This document shows positions 9,052 through 20,599 of a DNA stretch of 64,000 nt, piece after piece; position 1 is the stretch's first letter, and every line of letters starts with the position of its first letter. The stretch comes from Hoeflea sp. (GTDB taxonomy: Bacteria > Pseudomonadota > Alphaproteobacteria > Rhizobiales > Rhizobiaceae), in assembly GCF_002733955.1 (NCBI RefSeq), contig NZ_NVXQ01000004.1:124001-188000 (forward strand), written 5' to 3'. Under the pieces are notes generated by a model. That model had not been told where the DNA came from. It saw only the letters and a program-made list of their open reading frames with translations, and ran no database searches. The translations under genes were made by a program, and so were the position numbers.

Positions 9052-9699
9052 ATGACACCTCGCTTTTCCCTTACTGCTGCCGGACTGATCGCGGCGCTTG
9101 CACTCGCCGGCTGTACATCAAGCAGCGAAAACGGCTCCTCGTCGCAGATCTTCACCTCGGAATATGGTTCTGTCACGGATGCCGGCTATTCGATCCCGGC
9201 GGTGCCGATCAGCAAGATCGACAAGAAGTTCCACCGCCAGATCGTGTCTTACAGCACCAAGGAAAAGCCCGGCACCATCATCGTTGATACGCCCAACCGC
9301 TATCTCTACCTGGTGCTGCCAGGCCGCAAGGCGGTGCGCTATGGTATCGGCGTCGGCAAGGCAGGCTTTGCCTGGGAAGGCGAGGCCTATATTGCCTGGA
9401 AACAGGAATGGCCGACCTGGACCCCACCCAAGGAAATGATCAGCCGCAAGCCTGAACTGGCCAAGTACGGCAAGGACGGCATGAAGCCCGGCCTCAGCAA
9501 CCCGCTCGGCGCCCGCGCGCTCTATCTGTTCAACCAGAAGGGCCAGGACACTCTGTTCCGCCTGCACGGCACACCGGAATGGAATTCGATCGGCACCGCC
9601 GCCTCGTCGGGCTGCATCCGCCTGATGAACCAGGACATCATCGACCTTTATGAGCGCGTCCGTCCTGGAAAGAGCGCCCGCGTGATCGTCAAGCAGTAG
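9052..9699 (+). CDS. L,D-transpeptidase (YkuD domain), lipoprotein
   Basis: Protein of 215 residues. From the ATG at 9052 it begins with a lipoprotein signal peptide and the lipobox LALAGC, lipidation at Cys21, so it should be anchored facing the periplasm. The YkuD domain follows, with the catalytic pattern at His172 (RLHGTPE) and Cys188 (ASSGCIRL). Such enzymes make 3-3 crosslinks in peptidoglycan or attach proteins to it; rhizobiales have many copies and the specific role cannot be told. A hairpin with a T-run follows the stop. Confidence 0.88.
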   Translation: MTPRFSLTAAGLIAALALAGCTSSSENGSSSQIFTSEYGSVTDAGYSIPAVPISKIDKKFHRQIVSYSTKEKPGTIIVDTPNRYLYLVLPGRKAVRYGIGVGKAGFAWEGEAYIAWKQEWPTWTPPKEMISRKPELAKYGKDGMKPGLSNPLGARALYLFNQKGQDTLFRLHGTPEWNSIGTAASSGCIRLMNQDIIDLYERVRPGKSARVIVKQ

Positions 9700-9721
9700 G
9701 CCTGACGCAATCCTGAAATTC

Positions 9722-9755
9722 AAAAGCCCGCCGGGGATGACCTGGCAGGCTTTTT
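9722..9755 (+). terminator. Rho-independent terminator after the L,D-transpeptidase gene
   Basis: Inverted repeat AAAGCCCGCC / GGCAGGCTTT with one mismatch and an 11-base loop, followed by TTTTT on the plus strand. It begins 22 bases after the stop codon. The minus strand has only TTTT, so it may also help end glcB transcription. Confidence 0.75.
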
Positions 9756-9822
9756 CAATGGCGGTTTTCGAGATCGAGTGGCGCACCGGGACGCGAGGCA
9801 TCCCGGGCGCAGTTTTCCTGGC

Positions 9823-11976
9823 TCAGCCGGCGGCCTTGAGCTCGAGACGGCGGCGGTGCAGCACCGGCTCGGTGTAGCCGTTGGGCTGGGTGCGGCCTTC
9901 GAGAACCAGCTCAACCGCGGCCTGGAAGGCGATCGACTTGTCATAGTCCGGCGCCATCGGCTGATAGGCGGGATCGCCGGCATTCTGGCCATCGACAACC
10001 ACTGCCATGCGCTTCATGGTCTCGATGATCTGGTCTCTGGTGACAACGCCATGATGTAGCCAGTTGGCCATGTGCTGGGCCGAGATCCTGAGCGTCGCGC
10101 GGTCTTCCATCAGGCCGATATCATTGATGTCGGGCACCTTGGAGCAGCCGACGCCCTGGTCGACCCAGCGCACGACATAACCCAGGATGCCTTGCGCGTT
10201 GTTGTCGATTTCGTGCTGGATTTCCTCGGCCGTCCAGTTTGGCTTGCTGGCCACCGGGATCGACAGGATATCGTCCAGCTTCGCCCGGTCGCGGGAGCGC
10301 AGCTCGGCCTGGACGTCCGCTACGCTGACCTTGTGGTAATGGGTGGCGTGCAGGGTGGCCGCGGTCGGCGACGGCACCCAGGCGGTGTTGGCGCCCGCCT
10401 TCGGATGACCGATTTTCTGCTCGAGCATCGCCGCCATCAGATCCGGCATGGCCCACATGCCCTTGCCGATCTGGGCATGGCCGGAAAGACCGCATTCGAG
10501 ACCGATGTCGACGTTCCAGTTTTCGTAAGCCGCGATCCAGGCTGCCTGCTTCATGTCGCCCTTGCGGATCATCGGGCCGGCTTCCATCGAGGTATGGATC
10601 TCGTCGCCGGTGCGGTCAAGGAAGCCGGTGTTGATGAAGACCACGCGGCTTGAGGCGGCGCGGATACATTCCTTGAGGTTGATGGTGGTGCGGCGCTCCT
10701 CGTCCATGATGCCCATCTTGATGGTGTTGGGCGCCATGCCGAGAGCCTTTTCGACGCGGCCGAAGATCTCGACGGCGAAGGCCACTTCTTCGGGGCCGTG
10801 CATCTTGGGCTTGACGACATACATGGAGCCCTCGACCGAATTGGCGCGGCGGCCATCGCGGCCGATGTCGTGCAGGGAGATGAGGCCGGTCACGAACGCA
10901 TCCATGATGCCTTCCGGGATTTCGCTGCCGTCGCTCATCAGGATGGCCGGGTTGGTCATCAGGTGGCCGACATTGCGGATCAGCATCAGCGAGCGGCCCT
11001 TCAGCGAGGCTTCCTTGCCATCGGGGGTGGAGTACTCGATGTCGGCATGGAGCTTGCGGGTGAAGCTCTTGCCGCCCTTGTGCACCTCTTCCTCGAGATC
11101 GCCCTTCATCAGGCCGAGCCAGTTGCGATAGACCAGCGTCTTGTCCTCGGCGTCGACGGCGGCGATGGAATCCTCGCAGTCCATGATCGCGGTGACGGCA
11201 GATTCGAGGATCACATCGGAGATGCCGGCCTTGTCTGTCTTGCCAATAACGCTTGCGGGATCGACACAGACGACGGCGTGCAGGCCGTTCTTCTGGAAAT
11301 AGAGCCGGTAGGCGTGGTCATTGTCACGCTTGAAACCGGTGTACTGCGCGGGATCCGCGAGCGTGGTCTCGCCAGCGGCGGTCTCGATTTTCAGCGTGCC
11401 GCTTTCGAAGTCGAAGCCGGTGACATCGGCCCATGTGCCTTTTGCCAGCGGAACACTGTCGTCGAGGAACGCCTTGGCCCAGGCGATGACGCGGCCACCG
11501 CGTTCCTCGTCATAGCCGCCGGCCTGCGGCAGATCGCCGAGTGCATCGGTGCCGTAGAGCGCATCATAGAGCGAGCCCCAGCGGGCATTGGCCGCATTGA
11601 GCGCGAAACGGGCGTTCATCACCGGAACGACGAGTTGCGGACCGGCGATCAGCGCGATCTCGGGATCGACATTCTCGGTCGAGACCTGCACCGGACCGCC
11701 TTCGGGCAGCAGGTAGCCGATCGAAGTCAGGAAATCCTTGTAGACGCCCATATCGACCGGGGCGCCATTCTCGCGGTACCAGGCATCGATCTTGTCCTGC
11801 ATCTCATCGCGCTTGGCGAGCAGCGCACGGTTCTTCGGCGCAAGTTCGGCAACGGCATCACCGAAGGCCTGGAAGAAAGCCTCGGCCTCGACACCGGTGC
11901 CCGGCATGGCTTCGTTGACGATGAAATCGTGCAGGTCGGCGCTGATTTTCAGGCCATTTGTTTCGATTCTTGCCAC
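9823..11976 (-). CDS. glcB: Malate synthase G
   Basis: Cytosolic enzyme of about 717 residues that condenses glyoxylate with acetyl-CoA to malate, part of the glyoxylate shunt and of glycolate use. The length is normal for isoform G. Characteristic segments include [35 protein letters not shown] and the catalytic-Asp region [12 protein letters not shown]. The start is taken as GTG at 11976 (protein beginning [10 protein letters not shown] after the initiator), because GGAG stands eight bases upstream and family alignment begins there; a longer frame to 12048 has no family sequence. No isocitrate lyase gene is nearby. Confidence 0.95.
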   Translation of the reverse strand: MARIETNGLKISADLHDFIVNEAMPGTGVEAEAFFQAFGDAVAELAPKNRALLAKRDEMQDKIDAWYRENGAPVDMGVYKDFLTSIGYLLPEGGPVQVSTENVDPEIALIAGPQLVVPVMNARFALNAANARWGSLYDALYGTDALGDLPQAGGYDEERGGRVIAWAKAFLDDSVPLAKGTWADVTGFDFESGTLKIETAAGETTLADPAQYTGFKRDNDHAYRLYFQKNGLHAVVCVDPASVIGKTDKAGISDVILESAVTAIMDCEDSIAAVDAEDKTLVYRNWLGLMKGDLEEEVHKGGKSFTRKLHADIEYSTPDGKEASLKGRSLMLIRNVGHLMTNPAILMSDGSEIPEGIMDAFVTGLISLHDIGRDGRRANSVEGSMYVVKPKMHGPEEVAFAVEIFGRVEKALGMAPNTIKMGIMDEERRTTINLKECIRAASSRVVFINTGFLDRTGDEIHTSMEAGPMIRKGDMKQAAWIAAYENWNVDIGLECGLSGHAQIGKGMWAMPDLMAAMLEQKIGHPKAGANTAWVPSPTAATLHATHYHKVSVADVQAELRSRDRAKLDDILSIPVASKPNWTAEEIQHEIDNNAQGILGYVVRWVDQGVGCSKVPDINDIGLMEDRATLRISAQHMANWLHHGVVTRDQIIETMKRMAVVVDGQNAGDPAYQPMAPDYDKSIAFQAAVELVLEGRTQPNGYTEPVLHRRRLELKAAG

Positions 11977-12070
11977 AGTGAGTCTCCATTTTCTGCGGAC
12001 GCGATCCCACGCGTCCCGATTTGGAGCCGACCCTGCCGGGCGGCGCATTGCCTGTCAATTGATCTAAGGT

Positions 12071-12107
12071 GCAAATGATTTATTCCAAATCGGAACAAGT
12101 CATTTGC
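12071..12107. promoter_or_regulatory. Compound palindrome upstream of glcB
   Basis: Outer arms GCAAATGA (12071-12078) and TCATTTGC (12100-12107) are perfect inverted repeats, and inside them TTCC (12083-12086) and GGAA (12092-12095) are a second symmetric pair on the same axis. The element lies about 95 bases upstream of the glcB start and takes in the stop codon of the upstream hydantoinase-like gene. No T-run follows on the minus strand, so an operator is more likely than a terminator. No binding protein is assigned. Confidence 0.45.
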
Positions 12108-14103
12108 CGGCGATGCGCGGACGCCCCGAGGCAACAGCGATGAAACGGGCCTCGATGAACTTCTCCAGCCCCTCGATCACCGGCATGTCGATCTGTTCGG
12201 TCAACTCGACGCCGGGATGATCCGCGCCGCTGCGGATCGCAGCCTGCCGGGCCTCTGAGACAGACACCTCCCGCGCCCGGGCAAAGGCTTCATCGCGATC
12301 CCTGAACATCTGATGCTCCCCCGCACCGTTGAGCACAAAGCGGCCCTCCTCAGGTTCGCTGACAAAAACCGTCACCGTCTCGCGGACCTGGCCGACCACG
12401 GCGCCCACCGCATTGGCGACACCGGCATGGACGGGGACGAAACTTTGAATGTCGAGCATGTCGGCAATGGCCGGATAGTGCACCGGGGCCGAGGCGCCAA
12501 GCGCCACCAGAGGACGGTCAGGCTTGACGCTGAAGCAGACCAGACCGGGTGTGCGGCTGAGCGCGCGATCAACAAAGGCGGATCTTGCGACATCGATCCC
12601 GGTGATGCCCTGGTCCGCGATCAGCGCGGTCAGCACAGCCTCGGCGCTCTGGCGGGTCAGACGCCGGGAAACCATCTCCGCAAGCTCGGCCGGTGATTGC
12701 GCCACGACGCGGCCCGAACCTGCCTTGCGGCGGGCAAAGATCTCGGCGCCCAGGCGTGCCGCATCCGCATTCCATTGGTCCTGACGGCCCAGCACATGCA
12801 TGGCGTCGGACGGGGTGAAGCCGGCAATCAGCACCAGGCCGCGCGAAACCAGCCGGTCGAGCGTGGCGCGCTGCGACGTGCCGGTGAGCACCGCGTCGAG
12901 TGTTTGCGGCTCGAGCGTGATGCGTTGGTAAAGGGCTGCTTCCTGGGCGGTGAGGCCTGCAGCAAGCGCGTGCGGAAGACCGGTGCGCAAGGCCAGCCGG
13001 CCATCATAGCGTCCGGCGAAAGAGGCCTGCGCCTGCCGCTCCAGGCCTGCAAGCACCGGGTTCGGCCAGAGATGGGCGGCGAGGCTGAGCGGCATCAACC
13101 GGCGCGGGCCGAGCGTCAGGCCGGCCTCGAAGCCGCCTTCCTCAAGCCGCACCTCGGAATCGCCGCCGAGCCCGAATGTGTGCATGGCCACGGCCTCGAC
13201 CATTGTGCGGTAGCGGCCGACGGTGGCGCCTTCGCTGTCGAGTCTCGGCTGGCCGCCATCAAGCACGGCCACGTCGGTGGTGGTTCCGCCAATGTCGGAG
13301 ACAACAGCATTGTCGAGCCCGGTGAGATGGCGTGCGCCGACCAGACTTGCCGCCGGGCCAGACAGGATGGTCTCGATCGGCCGCATCAGCGCCTCGGCGG
13401 CTGAAATCAGCGCCCCGTCGCCACGCACAACCATCAAGGGCGCGTCGATGCCGCGGCTTGAAAGGTAGCCACTGGTGGCGTCGATCAGCCGCGCCACCAT
13501 GGAAATCAGCCGCGCATTGAGCAGCGTGGTCAGCGCCCGGCGCGGCCCGCCGAGACGCGACGACAGATCATGGCTGCAGGTGACCGGCAGGGATGTGCGC
13601 TGGCGAATGAGGTCACGCACCGCGATTTCGTGCGCCGGATTGCGGACGGCAAAATAGCCGGCAATCGCCACCGCGGAAACCTGTTCACCCAGGCTGTCGA
13701 GCTGGGCTTCGAGCGGCGTCAGATCGAGCTGAGTCTCGTTGCCATGCACATTGTGGCCACCAGTGAGGTAGATCACCGGGTCGGTGCCCAGGGCTTCGGC
13801 GAGGCCGTCACGGGCCAGATCCTCCGGCCCGAAGCCGATCATCACCAGACCAGCGCGGCCGCCCTGGCCTTCCACAAGCGCATTGGTGGCGAGCGTCGTC
13901 GACAAAGACACCAGCCGGATGCGCTTCACAGCATTGCTGACTTCGGCGAGCACGGTTTCTACCGCACCGGACACGCCGATCGCCAGATCGTGGCGGGTGG
14001 TCAGCGACTTGGCGGAGGCGAGAACGCCTTCGGTTTCACTGTAAAGAACAGCGTCGGTATAGGTGCCGCCGGTATCAATGCCGAGAAACAGGGGTGAGGT
14101 CAT
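12100..14103 (-). CDS. Hydantoinase/oxoprolinase family protein
   Basis: Cytoplasmic protein of about 667 residues resembling the HyuA/5-oxoprolinase N-terminal family. The actin-like ATPase fold is shown by FLGIDTGGTYTD at the N-terminus and by VSDIGGTTTDVAVLDGG in the middle. Family members hydrolyse hydantoins, 5-oxoproline or related cyclic amides with ATP. The usual partner subunit (HyuB) is not adjacent, so the substrate is open. ATG at 14103 is chosen; an upstream ATG at 14112 is also possible. The gene is on the same strand as glcB and ends 124 bases before it. Confidence 0.78.
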   Translation of the reverse strand: MTSPLFLGIDTGGTYTDAVLYSETEGVLASAKSLTTRHDLAIGVSGAVETVLAEVSNAVKRIRLVSLSTTLATNALVEGQGGRAGLVMIGFGPEDLARDGLAEALGTDPVIYLTGGHNVHGNETQLDLTPLEAQLDSLGEQVSAVAIAGYFAVRNPAHEIAVRDLIRQRTSLPVTCSHDLSSRLGGPRRALTTLLNARLISMVARLIDATSGYLSSRGIDAPLMVVRGDGALISAAEALMRPIETILSGPAASLVGARHLTGLDNAVVSDIGGTTTDVAVLDGGQPRLDSEGATVGRYRTMVEAVAMHTFGLGGDSEVRLEEGGFEAGLTLGPRRLMPLSLAAHLWPNPVLAGLERQAQASFAGRYDGRLALRTGLPHALAAGLTAQEAALYQRITLEPQTLDAVLTGTSQRATLDRLVSRGLVLIAGFTPSDAMHVLGRQDQWNADAARLGAEIFARRKAGSGRVVAQSPAELAEMVSRRLTRQSAEAVLTALIADQGITGIDVARSAFVDRALSRTPGLVCFSVKPDRPLVALGASAPVHYPAIADMLDIQSFVPVHAGVANAVGAVVGQVRETVTVFVSEPEEGRFVLNGAGEHQMFRDRDEAFARAREVSVSEARQAAIRSGADHPGVELTEQIDMPVIEGLEKFIEARFIAVASGRPRIAGK

Positions 14104-14238
14104 GTCGAGCATTCCGTTGATGCGCTCCACAGCTGCGGGAGCTCAGATCTGACATAGGCCGGTTTCAGCACCGACGCCACCACTTCGAACCGCAGACCAA
14201 GACACCGAGGCACCGGGGATGATTGACCGTATCCTGCC

Positions 14239-15648
14239 CTAGCGGCGGCTGACGCGCATCGGCAAGCCGCCCTCGGGCTGGGTGGTCAGCTTCTGCATCG
14301 GCCAGGGCTTTGTCTTCTCGGTGCAGTCGAAGCGGTAACGTGAGAGCAGCACGCCGAGCGCGATGACCGCCTCCTGCAGCGCAAAGGTGGCGCCGATGCA
14401 GATCCGCGGACCGACGCCGAAGGGCAGGTATTGAAAGCGATCGATCTTGTCGCGGTTCTCCGGCAGGAAGCGGGACGGAATGAAGGCGCCCGGCTGGTCC
14501 CACAATTTTGTGTGCCGGTGCAAGGTCCAGGGCATCACCAGCACCGTTGTGCCCGCCTCGATGGTGACGGTTTCACCCTCGCCATTGTGCCACTCGTCAT
14601 CGACGATTGCCGCGCGGTTGATCGAGGGTGCAGGCGGATAGAGCCGCATCGCCTCCTCGAAGGCTGCGCGGGTCCAGGGCATGGCGTCGAGCCATTTGAC
14701 AGGGTCCGGCTCGCGGGCCAGCACCTCGTCGATCTCGGCTTCGACCTTCTGCCGGTCGGCGGGCGAGTTGGCCAGGCAGTAAATCGTCCAGCCCAGCGCC
14801 CGGGCGGTGGTTTCGTGGCCGGCGCCGATGAAGGTGATGATGTTGTCCTCGATCTCGCCCAGCGTCAGGCCATCGGGACCATGGAGCCTGATCAGCAGTG
14901 TGAGGAAGTCCTCGGGCACGTTGTCCGGATCGGTGCGCATCAATTGCTGACGGTTGGCCATCGTCTGTTCGACAATGCCGCGGAACTTGGCGAGGATCGG
15001 CTTGCCCAGCATGCGACGGACACGCGGGAGCCAGGACGGCGCCTTGAGGAGGTCCATCGGGTCGATCCGGCCCATGGTCGACAGGAGCCGGTCGATATCG
15101 CCGGCGAATTCTTCTTCGCTACCGGCCACCTGGCCTGAAAACAGCGTCGCCGAGAGGATGTCGAAGGTCAGTTCGGTCATGTCGACGGCAATGTCGCGCA
15201 CTTCGGCATTGTCGGCCGCCTGCTCGTAACGGCCGGTGAAAGCCCTTGACTGCTCGAGCATCTGCTCGGCGAAGCCGCGGGCGTGACGCGGGGTAAAGAC
15301 CGGCGCCATGGCCTTGCGCGAGCGCTTCCATGTTTCGCCTTCCGCGGTCAGCAAGCCGTCGCGCAGGATCGGGCGCAGCACCAGCTGGCGGATCTCCGCC
15401 ATCCGGTAATTCCTTGCATTGTCGACCAGCACATGGCGCACAAGGCCCGGGTGATTGACGATAACAGTCCGCTCGTTGAAGAACTTGGTCTTCAGCCAGT
15501 CGAGCCGGAACGACGGCTCGCCCCACAGCTCGAGCGGGTTGCGCATGACGGTGCGGATGATCTCGAAGCGCGACGGCGGCGTTGTTCTGGGAACCGGCGC
15601 CGGCGGTATGAACGGGCTGTCTGTCGTGGGCGTGTCGATGTCTGTCAT
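14239..15648 (-). CDS. Cytochrome P450
   Basis: Haem monooxygenase of 469 residues. The I-helix oxygen-binding motif AGHETT is at 276-281, the K-helix ExxR at Glu332-Arg335, and the haem loop FGVGPRICIG places the ligand at Cys417. No N-terminal membrane anchor is seen, so it should be soluble and need separate redox partners, none of which are encoded nearby. The substrate cannot be predicted. The ATG has AAAGGAAG in front of it. It is divergent from gyrB. Confidence 0.92.
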   Translation of the reverse strand: MTDIDTPTTDSPFIPPAPVPRTTPPSRFEIIRTVMRNPLELWGEPSFRLDWLKTKFFNERTVIVNHPGLVRHVLVDNARNYRMAEIRQLVLRPILRDGLLTAEGETWKRSRKAMAPVFTPRHARGFAEQMLEQSRAFTGRYEQAADNAEVRDIAVDMTELTFDILSATLFSGQVAGSEEEFAGDIDRLLSTMGRIDPMDLLKAPSWLPRVRRMLGKPILAKFRGIVEQTMANRQQLMRTDPDNVPEDFLTLLIRLHGPDGLTLGEIEDNIITFIGAGHETTARALGWTIYCLANSPADRQKVEAEIDEVLAREPDPVKWLDAMPWTRAAFEEAMRLYPPAPSINRAAIVDDEWHNGEGETVTIEAGTTVLVMPWTLHRHTKLWDQPGAFIPSRFLPENRDKIDRFQYLPFGVGPRICIGATFALQEAVIALGVLLSRYRFDCTEKTKPWPMQKLTTQPEGGLPMRVSRR

Positions 15649-15665
15649 TCAGCTTCCTTTAAGAC

Positions 15666-15713
15666 CCGGCTCGGTGTGGAGTGCGGCGCGTCAGCCACCT
15701 CGTTCCGAGCCGG
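15666..15713. repeat. Inverted repeat in the P450/gyrB divergent region
   Basis: Perfect 9-base arms, CCGGCTCGG (15666-15674) and CCGAGCCGG (15705-15713), separated by 30 bases, lie directly upstream of the P450 start. TTTT follows on the plus strand. The whole 280-base gap (15649-15928) otherwise shows no gene. The repeat could be a regulator site or a leader hairpin of the P450 message. Confidence 0.4.
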
Positions 15714-15916
15714 TTTTGACCGCCATGTCCTCCCACAGGGGGCGGGGCATTGGGTTCGGGCCCGTCCATCCCCATATATGCATTCCAAAACCCACAATTC
15801 CATGGCGTGGCGGATTTGGTTTTCAACAGCCGCCCGCCTATACTGGACGCTCGTATGAGCGGTGATTCGCCGCCGCGTTTTCAATTACTCCGCCCGGCAT
15901 TGCCGCTCTGGACTGA

Positions 15917-18361
<2,445 letters not shown>

Positions 18362-18383
18362 CCAGCCACAGTTTGAAATACGG

Positions 18384-18420
18384 AAAAGCCGCCATTCCAT
18401 GCCGGAACGGCGGCTTTTTT
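18384..18420. terminator. Bidirectional terminator between gyrB and tauC
   Basis: AAAAGCCGCC (18384-18393) pairs with GGCGGCTTTT, extended inside by TTCC/GGAA after one mismatch, and is followed by six T on the plus strand. On the minus strand it also gives a T-run, so it can end both gyrB and the convergent transporter operon. Confidence 0.88.
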
Positions 18421-18441
18421 GTTGCCTATTGTTGGCGTGAA

Positions 18442-19710
18442 TCAGCCGCGGCCCTTCCAGGGGACCAGCCATTTCTCGGCCATGCGCATCAGAATATCGA
18501 TGCCGTAGCCGATGATACCAATCAGGATGATGCCGAGAATGACGATGTCGGTGAGCTGGAACTTGGAGGCATTGACGATCATCATGCCGGCGCCGCGATC
18601 GGCTGCCACCAGTTCGGCGGCGACCACCGTGCCCCAGCACACGCCCATGGCCACCCGCGCGCCGGTGAAGATCTCGGGCAGCGAGTTGGGCACGATGACA
18701 TGCCTGAGGATCTGCCATTTCGACGCGCCCAGCGAATAGGCCGCATGCACCTTGGAGATGCGCACGCCGGAGACCCCCGCACGGGCTGCAATGGTCATGA
18801 TCCACAGAGCCGCCAGGAACAGCAGGATGATCTTGCCTTCCTCGCCGATGCCGAACCAGATGATGATCAGCGGGATCAGCGCCAGCGGCGGCACCGGCCG
18901 CATGAACTCGACAATCGGATCGAACCAGCCGCGGAACCAGTTGGACAGGCCCATGGCATAGCCCAGCGGAATACCGATGATCGAGCCGATGACGAAGCCG
19001 ACCAGGACGCGTCCGAGCGAATAACCCAGATGCTCCCACAGCGAGAAGTTCTTGTAACCTTCGCTGGCGATTTCCCCCAGCCGGCTGACAACTGCTTCGG
19101 GTGCGGGCAACCAGATCGGCTCCATCTGCCAGCCCTTGTCGGGCTTGATCGACAGGCTGCCCTTGTTGGTCATGGTGATCTCGCCATCGGAAAAGCGGAC
19201 GGTTTCGCCCGGCGCGATGGGCTGGCCGTCAATGGCAATGAGGCTGTAGCCGTCCTCCTTGCCGCCAATGTCGTTTTCATTGGGTCGGCTCAGCGCGGAT
19301 CGCCAGGCGCCGATCTTGACCGCGTCATCGACGGCGAAAACATTGGGCTGGTCCGAAACTTCGGGAAGATCCACCTCTTCACCCACGCGGTAGACGCGCA
19401 GATGGGCAACCGCATCATCGGTTTCACCGGCGGCATTGCGGGCGGTGTAGGTGAAACTCGTGTCGCCGACGAAGGGGCCCGGCACATGCAGCGGCGTGAT
19501 CACCGAGCCGGTGAACGCGCCCCAGATCGCAAACAGCGCGATGATCGAGACGACCGAGGCAAAGCGGTTGGGCGACACGGCGCTTTCATCGCCGAAGGTC
19601 ACGGTTTTCAGGCTGTCGAAATCATGGATGTGCCGGCGTGAACGCTCCCAGAACCGGTAGGCGACATAGGCCAGCGCGAATATCGTCAGATAGAGGAGAA
19701 AGACGATCAT
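18442..19710 (-). CDS. tauC: Taurine-type ABC transporter permease with an extra extracytoplasmic domain
   Basis: Membrane component of 422 residues. The last ~220 residues are a standard TauC/SsuC-type permease, with the coupling loop AAYSLGASKWQILRHVI at about 324-340. In front of it are two additional helices (about 2-18 and 52-70) and a hydrophilic segment of about 125 residues (72-197) predicted to lie outside the membrane. Usual TauC proteins are about 250-280 residues and lack this part. It overlaps the ATPase gene by four bases (ATGA). Taurine as substrate is inferred from the neighbouring tpa, tauR and xsc. Confidence 0.8.
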   Translation of the reverse strand: MIVFLLYLTIFALAYVAYRFWERSRRHIHDFDSLKTVTFGDESAVSPNRFASVVSIIALFAIWGAFTGSVITPLHVPGPFVGDTSFTYTARNAAGETDDAVAHLRVYRVGEEVDLPEVSDQPNVFAVDDAVKIGAWRSALSRPNENDIGGKEDGYSLIAIDGQPIAPGETVRFSDGEITMTNKGSLSIKPDKGWQMEPIWLPAPEAVVSRLGEIASEGYKNFSLWEHLGYSLGRVLVGFVIGSIIGIPLGYAMGLSNWFRGWFDPIVEFMRPVPPLALIPLIIIWFGIGEEGKIILLFLAALWIMTIAARAGVSGVRISKVHAAYSLGASKWQILRHVIVPNSLPEIFTGARVAMGVCWGTVVAAELVAADRGAGMMIVNASKFQLTDIVILGIILIGIIGYGIDILMRMAEKWLVPWKGRG

Positions 19711-20513
19711 GCCGATTCCTCCTGACGGCCCATGATTTCCTCTTCCATGTCCCAGATCATGGAGAGGATTTCTTCCCGGCGCTCGGCGAATTCCGGCTCC
19801 TTCTTGACCAGCCGCAGGTCACGGCCAACGCCCATTTCGGCGAAGGGCAGGTGGTACTCCTTGTGGATCCGGCCCGGCCGCGGCGCCATTACCAAAAGCC
19901 GTTCGCCCAGAAGCAGTGCTTCCTCGACCGAATGGGTGATCAGGATGATAGTCTTGCCGGTTTCCTTCCACAGCTTGAGCACCAGGCCCTGCATCTTCTC
20001 GCGTGTCAGGGCATCAAGGGCGCCGAGCGGCTCGTCCATCAGGATGACATCGGGATCATTGGCCAGACACCGCGCCAGTGCGACGCGCTGCTGCATGCCG
20101 CCGGAGAGTTCGTAGATCATCTTGTCTCCAAAATCCTGCAGGCCGACCGTGCGGAGAAGATTCTCGACTATGGGAGCGGTTTCGGAAGCGGGTTTTCCGG
20201 CCATATCCGGGCCGAAGGAGATGTTGCGGCGGACGCTCATCCATTCAAACAAGGCCCCCTGCTGAAAGACCATGCCGCGTTCGGCACCGGGCCCGGTCAC
20301 CTTGTTGCCATTGAGCGTGACCTGGCCGCCGGTCGGGGCGAGAAAGCCTGCAACGATGTTGAGAAGGGTGGTCTTGCCGCAGCCCGAAGGGCCCAGAACA
20401 GCCAGAAGTTCGCCTTTTGCCAATTCAAGCGAAACGTTTTTCAGTGCCTGCACCGATCCGCCATTGGGCAGATCAAAACGCATGGAAAGGTCATCAATGA
20501 CCAGGTTACCCAT
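19707..20513 (-). CDS. tauB: Taurine-type ABC transporter ATP-binding protein
   Basis: ATPase of 268 residues that energises the importer. Walker A GPSGCGKTT is at 41-49, the signature is LSGGMQQR, Walker B reads VILMDEPLGALD, and the switch region is LITHSVEEA. The start is set at ATG 20513 because GGAG lies five bases upstream; the longer frame to 20528 has no ribosome binding site. It follows tauA after a strong hairpin and overlaps tauC by four bases. Confidence 0.87.
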   Translation of the reverse strand: MGNLVIDDLSMRFDLPNGGSVQALKNVSLELAKGELLAVLGPSGCGKTTLLNIVAGFLAPTGGQVTLNGNKVTGPGAERGMVFQQGALFEWMSVRRNISFGPDMAGKPASETAPIVENLLRTVGLQDFGDKMIYELSGGMQQRVALARCLANDPDVILMDEPLGALDALTREKMQGLVLKLWKETGKTIILITHSVEEALLLGERLLVMAPRPGRIHKEYHLPFAEMGVGRDLRLVKKEPEFAERREEILSMIWDMEEEIMGRQEESA

Positions 20514-20550
20514 GGCTACTCCAATCATGGAAACAAAGTGTGCCGTGGCC

Positions 20551-20582
20551 GCGCGGCCGGACAGGGATGTGCCCGGCCGCGC
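20551..20582 (-). repeat. Strong hairpin between tauA and tauB
   Basis: GCGCGGCCGG (20551-20560) and CCGGCCGCGC (20573-20582) are perfect 10-base arms around a 12-base loop. It lies just after the tauA stop on the transcribed strand and has no T-run. Such hairpins after binding-protein genes usually protect the upstream message from decay, giving more binding protein than ATPase; this role is inferred. Confidence 0.6.
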
Positions 20583-20599
20583 GTTTATCTGGTTCTTGC

